A DNA stretch of 36,348 nt from an uncultured Bacilli bacterium (GTDB lineage Bacteria > Bacillota_I > Bacilli_A > RF39 > UBA660): positions 1 through 36,348 of the forward strand of contig CANRAT010000003.1 in NCBI GenBank assembly GCA_947628685.1, in the 5' to 3' direction. The notes under the pieces are model-generated. The model worked only from the letters and a program-made list of their open reading frames with translations, searched no databases and was not told the origin of the DNA. Positions 9,301 through 17,151 of this stretch are shown here, in pieces (within the stretch, counting starts at the first letter, position 1; every line of letters starts with the position of its first letter). A program made the position numbers and the translations under genes.

Positions 9301-10951
9301 TTTAGGTAAAGAACAAAATGTATTTGCTAAAGATTTATGGTTAGATAAAATACCAGATAAAATATATGTAGACGAATTAGAGCAAAAGTATAATTATACA
9401 AGTGAAAAATGTATTATTAATCCTGTAATAGGAGAGTATGACGATCCTAATACACAGTCTAAACATTTACTCACATTACCATTATCTATAGAAGGTAACA
9501 CTATAATATATGGAGCAGCAGGAATGGGTAAAGATGACTTGATCCAAACTGTTATATATTCAACTATAACAAAACATACTCCAGAAGAAGTAAACTTCTA
9601 TATATTAGATTTTGGCGCAGAAACACTTAAACTATTTGAAAACGCACCACATATAGGAGATGTATTACTTTCTCTTGAGGCAGAAAAAATAAATAATTTA
9701 ATTAAAATGTTAAAACAAGAAATAGATACACGTAAAAAATTATTTTCAGAATATGGAGGAAGTTATTCGTCTTATATTAAAAATAGTGGTAAAATTATAC
9801 CTAACATAATAGTAATAGTAAATTTATATGAAGCATTTGATGAAATGTATTCTGAACTTCAAGATGATTTTAATAGTTTAACAAGAGAAGGTCATAAATA
9901 CGGAATAACATTTATATTAACAACAAATGGAGTTAATTTTATTAGATATAAATTAAAACAAAACTTTAAACAAAATTTAGTACTACAACTTAATGATGAA
10001 AATGATTATTCCGATATATTAGGAAATACACATGGATTATTCCCATCAAAAATAAAAGGAAGAGGACTTGTTAAGTTTGATGAAATATATGAATTTCAAT
10101 CTGCTAGTTTTAAAACTGATGAAAGTAGTGCTGAATATATTAAAAATTTATGTATAGAACTTGATAAAAAGTATGAAGTTAAAGCAAAGAAAGTTCCAAT
10201 TTTACCTAATACAGTTAATTTAGATATAGTAAAAGATTATATAAAAGGGTTAGATAGTATACCTGTTGGAATAGAAAAAAATAGCCTAGAGGTATCTACA
10301 TTTAATCTTAGAGTAAAACCTGTTACTATTATATCTTCAACTGAGACAACTGCTTTTGAATCATTCGTTCCTGAATTTATTAAAGTTTGTTCTTTTAATC
10401 GAAATATATCTATTAACATAATAGATGCAGAAAAATTATTTGAAAATGAAAAATTTACTGCAAATTACTATAAAGATAATTTTGATGATATATTTAATAA
10501 ACTATATTCATATACAGAAAGATTAAATCAAGTATATGTCTCAAATAACTATAGTACTGATGCAATTAAAAACTTTCAAGATTTACTTATTGTAATAATA
10601 GGTTTAACACACTTTAAAAATAAATTATCATCTGAATTACAAGAAAAGTTAGAAAACTTTATGATTATGATTAAGGATTTAAGAAAGATTAGTATAGTTA
10701 TTGTAGATACAATAGATAATATTAAGAGTTTTGAATATGAAAATTGGTATAAAACAGTAGTAGCTAATAACCATGCGATTTGGATAGGTGATGGAATAGG
10801 GGACCAATATACGATTAAATTATCTAAAACTCCAAAATATATTAAAGATGAAATTGGAAATAAATTTGGATATTCAGTTAAGAAGGGTAATCCAATACTC
10901 ATAAAAGTACTTAGTGATTCACCACAAGAGGAGGTTGAAGGTGACGAATAA
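6317..10951 (+). CDS. essC: Type VIIb secretion FtsK/SpoIIIE ATPase EssC (copy 1), N-terminal FHA-like
   Basis: [26 protein letters not shown] Walker A, [41 protein letters not shown]; second ATPase motif [14 protein letters not shown]. Confidence 0.95.
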   Translation: [1544 protein letters not shown]

Positions 10952-11192
10952 AATATTAGTTATTGTTGTTGTTCCTATGATAGAAGAGGAATATAATATA
11001 TATATTCCGGTTTCTAAAAGTATAAATGTTACAATAGAATTACTTGTAAAAACAATTAATGAACTATCAGAAGGACATTATCAAATAAAAAATAATGCTA
11101 AATTAATTTCAAGTAATGGTGAGGTATTTCCAAGAAATTATACTGTAAAAGCAAGTGGAATTAAAAATGGAGATAAAATAATTCTAATATAA
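10941..11192 (+). CDS. EsaB/YukD-like ubiquitin-fold protein (copy 1)
   Basis: GTG start overlapping the essC1 3' end after AGAGGAGG; beta-grasp-like sequence ending ASGIKNGDKIILI. Confidence 0.75.
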   Translation: MTNKILVIVVVPMIEEEYNIYIPVSKSINVTIELLVKTINELSEGHYQIKNNAKLISSNGEVFPRNYTVKASGIKNGDKIILI

Positions 11193-11215
11193 AAGAGCAA
11201 AAGCTCTTTTTTTCT
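11192..11215 (+). terminator. Rho-independent terminator after essC1-esaB1
   Basis: AAAGAGC AAAA GCTCTTTTTTTC. Confidence 0.8.
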
Positions 11216-11311
11216 TTAATCTATTCTAGGTTATAGATAATTAAATTATGACATTTAAATGTACAATTAAATTATACAATATATAGGGTATTGTTTAGAG
11301 GGAGGTAAGTT

Positions 11312-11584
11312 ATGGCACAAATAAGTATTGAACCAAGTAAAGCGATTCAATATGGAGAACAAATAATTCAAAACGCATCTACATACAATAATGAAATTAA
11401 AAGAATTTATAGTATAGTAGGTGACTTAAGAACAAGTTGGACAGGAACAGCTGCTCAAAAATTTACAGATAATATTGAATCATTTAAAGCGGATTATGAA
11501 AAATTTGGACAATTGATAAATCAATTTGGTGAATTATTAGTTGCTATTGGTAAAGATTATCAAAAATTAGAGGAAAATTTATAG
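11312..11584 (+). CDS. WXG100 family protein (EsxA-like)
   Basis: 90 aa with helix-RTSWTGTAAQKF-helix; GGGAGGTAA RBS. Confidence 0.9.
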   Translation: MAQISIEPSKAIQYGEQIIQNASTYNNEIKRIYSIVGDLRTSWTGTAAQKFTDNIESFKADYEKFGQLINQFGELLVAIGKDYQKLEENL

Positions 11585-11601
11585 TAAGGGAGGAATAATA
11601 A

Positions 11602-11892
11602 ATGGCAATGACATTCTCATCACAAGGATGTAGACAAGCTGCGGCTGATTTAAATAAATCAGCAAGTACACTAGATATTATATTAAATAGTGAACTTACA
11701 GGAATAATAAGTAAAGTAAAAGATGCATATAACAGTGAAACGGCAGAAGAATTGTATGCAGCATTTGATAGGATGAAATCAAGATTTCCTGATTTTATAT
11801 CTTCAGTAACAGATTGCTCAAAGTATTTAACAGATACAGTTGCGCCTGCATATGAAAAACTTGAATCAACTGCTTCAAGTAAAATAGGATAA
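11602..11892 (+). CDS. WXG100-like partner protein lacking the W-x-G turn
   Basis: 96 aa, directly downstream of the WXG100 gene, helix-turn-helix KVKDAYNSETAEELYAAFDRM; GGGAGG RBS. Confidence 0.75.
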   Translation: MAMTFSSQGCRQAAADLNKSASTLDIILNSELTGIISKVKDAYNSETAEELYAAFDRMKSRFPDFISSVTDCSKYLTDTVAPAYEKLESTASSKIG

Positions 11893-11920
11893 ATATAAAC
11901 TGTCTTAAGAAATTAAGACA

Positions 11921-11961
11921 TTTATAAATAAGAGTTAATAATATTAACTTTTATTTATAAA
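11921..11961 (+). promoter_or_regulatory. Long RNA hairpin between the esx pair and downstream toxin genes
   Basis: TTTATAAATAAGAGTTAAT (11921-11939) / ATTAACTTTTATTTATAAA (11943-11961): 19 bp with a single G-U pair and 3-nt loop; preceded by GTCTTA-AGAAAT-TAAGAC (11902-11919). Confidence 0.75.
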
Positions 11962-11975
11962 TAGAGGTGAATACT

Positions 11976-12344
11976 ATGTTAAGCAATAAAAATAAAATAG
12001 ATGAATTAACAAAAATGAAAAATGATTACAAAAAAAAATTAGATAGTTATAACAAATCACTAAATTATGCGAATAAATTATTAAGCATATTAAAAAGCAG
12101 TAATCAACAATTATTAAATACAAATGATGGATTACATGCATATTTTAACATAAATGGGAAAACACTAGACGGTGGAAAAGTAAAAGAGTTAAAAGATAGA
12201 GTGACAAATATAATAAATAAAATGGAAAATACAATAATACCAGGTATAAAAAGCAACATAGATACATTAAATAAAAAAATAAAAGATACAGAAAAGCAAA
12301 TAACTGATTTAAAAAGAGGAAATAGAAATATAGAGGTAAATTAG
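11976..12344 (+). CDS. Small coiled-coil T7SS accessory protein (DUF5082/YwqH-like helical toxin partner)
   Basis: 123 aa, all-helical, immediately upstream of large toxin; GAGGTGA RBS. Confidence 0.6.
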   Translation: MLSNKNKIDELTKMKNDYKKKLDSYNKSLNYANKLLSILKSSNQQLLNTNDGLHAYFNINGKTLDGGKVKELKDRVTNIINKMENTIIPGIKSNIDTLNKKIKDTEKQITDLKRGNRNIEVN

Positions 12345-12355
12345 TAGGAGGAAAT

Positions 12356-15300
12356 ATGGCTGAGCTAGTACTAAATGTAAGTAAAGTAAATTCATATGTA
12401 ATACCAAACATAAGAAAAATAGAAGAATTAATGCAAGAAGCATATAGTACTAGTAATACATTAAAGAGTGCTTTACCAAGTACATTTAATTATAGAAGTA
12501 ATGTAAGTGATATAGTAAGTGAAATATATGATATAAAAAAAGAAGTAAGTAAAGTAAATACTTTAATAAATGAAAAAATAACTCAGGCAGAAAGAATAGA
12601 GAATACTGGTGATAATAAGATATCAGGTATAACATCATTAATACACGAATTAAATGCAGAATCATATGTAAAAAATAATAAATCTTTTGAAAACAGACTT
12701 AATAGTAGAACAACATTTAACATGATGGAAGATAAAATCCCAATTTATAAATCTACGGTAACTATAAATCAAACAAAAGCAAGTGAACAAATACAAACAG
12801 ATTCAGAGAATGTTATTGAACAAAAAGAAAATAGTGTTGAAGTAAGTGAAGTAGAGGAACAATCTACATTAGATTGGGTTGGAGAAAAGATAGATGGGGC
12901 AATAGATTTTGCAGGAGAAATATTAGAAGCTACAGGCTCTTTTATATGTGATTTAGGAAGTACAATATGGGATGGAGTAACTTCAGTATTTGATTGGGTT
13001 ACAGACGGTGATAATTGGAAAGAATTATTAGAATCATTAGGAGCGTCTATAGCGAATGCAGTAATATCTTTTTCAAAAGGAGTAGTAGATTTAGTAGAAG
13101 CTATAGGAGATACTTGTGTAATAATAGGTACAGGTGTTGCAACAGTAGGAACGGCATTATATGATGTAGGATATGGAATAGCAACAGGAGATTGGGATTT
13201 TAATGCAACAAAAGGATTATGGGAAGGTGCAAAAACGGTAGTATCATATGATTGGAGTAATAAAATATATGATTCGTTGTATGATACAAAAGCAGGTAAA
13301 TGGCTTGATGAACATGCTTATGCACCATTTAAATCAGATGGAATAGCATGTCAAGTAATTGAGGGTGTAGGTTATGTTGCGGGTGTTGTTACTCTTTCAG
13401 TAGTTACTTTTGGAGCTGCAGGAGTTACATTTGGAGCGACATCTACAGTAGGAGGACTTTCGGTAAACGCTGGAGCAGTAGGAGTAACTGCCTTTGCTAC
13501 AGGATTATCAAAACATACTTCCGAAGAATGGAATAAAAACAGTATATCATTAAATTATGGTGGACAAGATATAGAAATACCAATTGATTATGAAAAATAT
13601 TTAGAAATAGAAAATCTAAAAGAAAATGAAACTACTACAGTTACTCAACAATATCAAGCAGATGATGGAAGTGTGCAAGAAATAATGTTTACAATTACTT
13701 CTAAAGGTAACAAAGAGTATGATATAATAGATAATATAGGTAATGTTGCAAGTTTAAATAGTTTAAATGAATCTAGTACCACTAAAGGACTTTTGAAAGG
13801 CGTAGGTGGGGGAATAGCAGATGGATTTAAATATTATACAGCTATTTCTACTCTTGGTAATTTTCAGTCACTAGCAGGAATGATTAAGCATTTAGGATCT
13901 GGGAATTATGGAAAAGGTGTAGTATCATTATTTAAAAATTTTGGATTCAAACAAGCCTTTAAACCATTAGTTAAAAATGCAGCTAAAGCTACATTTAAGG
14001 ATATAGGATTTTATATAGATTCAGGTACATTTATATCAGGTGAGATAAAATCTGGAATTCAAACAGGAGAATGGAATTTAAAAAATATTGGTGCTGGAAT
14101 ATTTAGTGCATATACAAATAACTTTTTAGGAAATTTAGGTGGTGAATATTTCGGTAGTGGGTTAGGCTCTGCAATGAATAATATTGAAAAATCAAGAGTT
14201 GAGTTAGATACTAGTCCATATTCTTTTAATGAAAATGATCTAAATTATAAGCATTCAAATGTGGTTAAAGCTGCATCTAACAGAGTTGAATCTAATATAA
14301 ATAGGTATAGATATACAGATACTAATTTAGTTGATGGATTAAATGATAGTATAAAAGAGAATGGACTTTATCATTTCTCTTCAAATGTGGATGATATTAT
14401 AGATAGTGGCTATGTTAGATCTAGTGGTTATTTTAGTTCTTATGGTGAAAGAAAAAGTTTCTTTTTCAATGGCGTTCCTGAAGTTGGAGCATATGCTTCT
14501 AATTTAGATGGTATACCTCTTAAAACAGAAGCAGTTAAAATTTTTCCAAGCGATGACATAATTAATAGTTCAAAATTAAAAGTTAGAAATTATGATGATT
14601 TTGCTGTTACATATAGTGGCGATTTAAGATTCGATTCAAATAATGCAGCAAAGCAGTACTTCGTTTTGCGTAAGGTTGATGATAAATTGGTTTATGCTAA
14701 TGTTAACAAAGCATTCTATGATAATTATCAAAATACTGCAGAAGGTTTGGCTGTAGCTGAATTTATAAGTAAAAAGAAAAACGTTGATTTAATCAAACAA
14801 GATTATTATTATAATTTGTCAATGAAGAGTACTAATGCACAAATAACTTATTCCAAAGTTAAAAATAGTATAATAGAATCTGATAAAGGCAGTATAGATA
14901 TACCATCAAGTATTAATCATACTATAAATTTAAATGATATCAAAGATTATAAAAAATTTAGTGATTCAACTGAACTAATAAAGAAAAAACTTTGTTCAGT
15001 ATATGAACTTGATTATGATAGCAATGTAGCAGACAGAATGATGGTTAATGGAATTATGGAAATAATTGATGATAATAAATTTACAGATGAAAATGTTAAA
15101 TATATATTTGAGCATCTTGATAAATTAAAAGAGCATAATAAGTATTTGAGTTTTGCTACATATGATGGTACTTCAAGATATTTTGGTGGAGTTGACCAAT
15201 TGCAGATGGGTTTATCTGATTTAGATTCTAGTTGTAGAATGGTATTATCACATGAATTAGGACATACATCATACCAATGTGTGTTACCAGGAAAGACTAA

Positions 15301-15988
15301 ATTTGAAGGACCAGACCTTTCTTTAGAAAGTATTAATGCCTTAGAAATAGCAAGACAAAATTTAAGAAATAATGATTTGACTGTAAAAAAGCTTCTAGAT
15401 GATTCTTTGCAAATAGATAAACAAAACTTTAAAAAGACAGTTGATTGGTATGAGGGATTAAGGGAAAATGAAACTGCAAAAATGTCTAGCATTGTAGATT
15501 CTTTGTATTCAAGTGATTCAATTGAAAATTTAAAAGAACTTGCTGAGTCTGCAAGTAAAATGAATGCAGTAAAAGAAATACTAAGCGAAGCTGGAATGTC
15601 TGATATTTCTATAGAAGATTTAATTTCAAACAAAGAACTTGTAAAACAAATTGCAATTTCACAGAATAATATTAATAACCAATTAGCTCATTACAATAAA
15701 TTAAATTCAGATTATGATTTAGAGGGGGATTGGAGAAAATTATCTTCAATGATTGATAGTATTTCTCTATCTGAGTATCGAGGTTCATTTGGTCATAGTA
15801 AAGAATATTGGACTATGCGTTCTGATAGCAATAAACTTTCATATGATGAATTATTAGCCGATTATATATCAGTATCAGCTAACGGTAGAACAGACTTACT
15901 CGATAAATTACAAAGCCTTTGTGGTAATGAAATCTTTGATGATTTAAAAAAGAAGGTAAAAGAAATGGCAGACAAAATGGGAGGTTAA
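12356..15988 (+). CDS. T7SS polymorphic toxin: helical targeting N-terminus, glycine-rich central region, C-terminal zinc metallopeptidase-like domain
   Basis: GGAGG RBS. Helical N-terminus, hydrophobic/glycine-rich middle (VGYVAGVVTLSVVTFGAAGVTFGA), C-terminal MVLSHELGHTSYQCV (HEXXH, 15251-15265) and DELLADYIS (about 15845-15871). Confidence 0.75.
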   Translation: MAELVLNVSKVNSYVIPNIRKIEELMQEAYSTSNTLKSALPSTFNYRSNVSDIVSEIYDIKKEVSKVNTLINEKITQAERIENTGDNKISGITSLIHELNAESYVKNNKSFENRLNSRTTFNMMEDKIPIYKSTVTINQTKASEQIQTDSENVIEQKENSVEVSEVEEQSTLDWVGEKIDGAIDFAGEILEATGSFICDLGSTIWDGVTSVFDWVTDGDNWKELLESLGASIANAVISFSKGVVDLVEAIGDTCVIIGTGVATVGTALYDVGYGIATGDWDFNATKGLWEGAKTVVSYDWSNKIYDSLYDTKAGKWLDEHAYAPFKSDGIACQVIEGVGYVAGVVTLSVVTFGAAGVTFGATSTVGGLSVNAGAVGVTAFATGLSKHTSEEWNKNSISLNYGGQDIEIPIDYEKYLEIENLKENETTTVTQQYQADDGSVQEIMFTITSKGNKEYDIIDNIGNVASLNSLNESSTTKGLLKGVGGGIADGFKYYTAISTLGNFQSLAGMIKHLGSGNYGKGVVSLFKNFGFKQAFKPLVKNAAKATFKDIGFYIDSGTFISGEIKSGIQTGEWNLKNIGAGIFSAYTNNFLGNLGGEYFGSGLGSAMNNIEKSRVELDTSPYSFNENDLNYKHSNVVKAASNRVESNINRYRYTDTNLVDGLNDSIKENGLYHFSSNVDDIIDSGYVRSSGYFSSYGERKSFFFNGVPEVGAYASNLDGIPLKTEAVKIFPSDDIINSSKLKVRNYDDFAVTYSGDLRFDSNNAAKQYFVLRKVDDKLVYANVNKAFYDNYQNTAEGLAVAEFISKKKNVDLIKQDYYYNLSMKSTNAQITYSKVKNSIIESDKGSIDIPSSINHTINLNDIKDYKKFSDSTELIKKKLCSVYELDYDSNVADRMMVNGIMEIIDDNKFTDENVKYIFEHLDKLKEHNKYLSFATYDGTSRYFGGVDQLQMGLSDLDSSCRMVLSHELGHTSYQCVLPGKTKFEGPDLSLESINALEIARQNLRNNDLTVKKLLDDSLQIDKQNFKKTVDWYEGLRENETAKMSSIVDSLYSSDSIENLKELAESASKMNAVKEILSEAGMSDISIEDLISNKELVKQIAISQNNINNQLAHYNKLNSDYDLEGDWRKLSSMIDSISLSEYRGSFGHSKEYWTMRSDSNKLSYDELLADYISVSANGRTDLLDKLQSLCGNEIFDDLKKKVKEMADKMGG

Positions 15989-15990
15989 AG

Positions 15991-16209
15991 ATGAATGAAA
16001 ATCAAAAATATATTGCTTATTGTTTATTACAAAATGAATATTTAAAAAGACAAGGTATATTACAAAATGAAAGTTTAGAGAATATAACACATTTTTTCCC
16101 AGAAGATTGGTTTTTATATAAATTGGATGCAAGGATTAATTTTATTAAAAAAGCATTGAAAGAAAACAAAAAATTGGAAGATATCTTAATTGGAGCTAAA
16201 CATTATTAA
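15991..16209 (+). CDS. Small protein downstream of toxin, candidate immunity protein
   Basis: 72 aa, starts 2 nt after the toxin stop with GGGAGG RBS inside the toxin 3' end. Confidence 0.5.
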   Translation: MNENQKYIAYCLLQNEYLKRQGILQNESLENITHFFPEDWFLYKLDARINFIKKALKENKKLEDILIGAKHY

Positions 16210-16242
16210 ATTTTGAATAACACTAGAAGGAGGAAAGAAAAA

Positions 16243-16563
16243 ATGAATAATGCGCATGAAAAATATTTACCAATAGGAACAGTTGTAATGTTAAAGGGTG
16301 GAAGCAAAAGATTAATGATAACAGGCTTTTGCTCTATGCCAACTGATGATAAAAATAAAATGTTTGATTATTCGGGATGTATGTATCCTGAGGGTGTACT
16401 ATCTAGCGATCAAACAGCATTATTTAACCATGATCAAATAGATAAAATCTATTATATGGGATATGTTGATGATGAAGAGAAAAAATTTAAGTCAACATTA
16501 AATGCATTAATAAGTCAAATGAATAAAAAAACTTCTAATTCACAAGACAGTAACGAAAATTAA
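16243..16563 (+). CDS. DUF4176 family T7SS-associated protein
   Basis: KYLPIGTVVMLKGGSKRLMITGF...YPEGVL...FNHDQIDKIYYMGYVDDEE; AGGAGG RBS before ATG 16243. Confidence 0.85.
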   Translation: MNNAHEKYLPIGTVVMLKGGSKRLMITGFCSMPTDDKNKMFDYSGCMYPEGVLSSDQTALFNHDQIDKIYYMGYVDDEEKKFKSTLNALISQMNKKTSNSQDSNEN

Positions 16564-16592
16564 AAAAGAGATCAATTATCTCTTTTAATTTT
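16562..16592. terminator. Bidirectional terminator between DUF4176 and the convergent XRE gene
   Basis: AAAAGAGAT CAATT ATCTCTTTT followed by AATTTT. Confidence 0.7.
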
Positions 16593-16808
16593 GCTTCTTT
16601 TATAAGTTATTTTCTTTTCATTAGTAAGCCCTAATATATAATCAACACTTGTATCATAAAATATTGCAAGTTTAATAAGTATGTTTGTTGGGATATCATT
16701 TGTTTCAGTTTCATATTTAGAATAACCTGTTTGAGACATATTAAGCTCATTTGCTATATCTTTTTGTAATAAATCATTATCCTCTCTTAAATCTCTTAGT
16801 CTATTCAT
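16572..16808 (-). CDS. Short XRE-family HTH regulator
   Basis: MNRLRDLREDNDLLQKDIANELNMSQTGYSKYETETNDIPTNILIKLAIFYDTSVDYILGLT. Confidence 0.9.
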   Translation of the reverse strand: MNRLRDLREDNDLLQKDIANELNMSQTGYSKYETETNDIPTNILIKLAIFYDTSVDYILGLTNEKKITYKRSKIKRDN

Positions 16809-16838
16809 CTAACTCACCAATGCTATCTTACTAAAAAA

Positions 16839-16875
16839 TATTCCAATTTAGACTATTATAATCTAAATTGGAATA
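16839..16875. promoter_or_regulatory. Perfect 14-bp inverted repeat, likely operator of the XRE gene
   Basis: TATTCCAATTTAGA-N9-TCTAAATTGGAATA; the spacer on the minus strand reads TTATAATAG, a -10-like element, about 30 bp upstream of the XRE start. Confidence 0.75.
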
Positions 16876-16904
16876 TATATGTCCTTTTGCAGCACATTTT
16901 TTCT

Positions 16905-17150
16905 GAAATTTAAAAAATTTAAAAATTTTTATTGACATAAGTATAAATGCTTGCTGTTATATATATGTTTATTTGAGGTGGTACTATGGATATAGATGAA
17001 ATGCTAAAAAAGAATTGGTAATGGATTCATATACTAAAGACAAAAAATTATTTTAGAAATGTTTATTTAAGTGATGTAAGTAAATCTGGAAAATATCTTT
17101 CTTTTTCCAAATCTTTTGTTCAATCTGAAAGAAGTCATGAATACTGCAGT
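16905..17150 (+). pseudogene. Decayed 5' fragment (promoter plus first ~50 codons) of the SNF2 gene
   Basis: ATTGACATAAGTATAAATGCTTGCTGTTATATATATGTTTATTTGAGGTGGT-ATGGATATAGATGAAATG matches 29928 onward with scattered substitutions; frameshift gives MDIDEMLKKNW*. Confidence 0.9.
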
Positions 17151-17151
17151 C

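Noticed and set aside
12145-12411. 88-aa minus-strand ORF rich in F/L/Y
   Set aside because: Reverse complement of lysine-rich coiled-coil coding sequence, not a credible membrane protein.
15013-15633. 206-aa minus-strand ORF inside the metalloprotease toxin gene
   Set aside because: Antisense to the HELGH domain; composition is typical of a shadow ORF.
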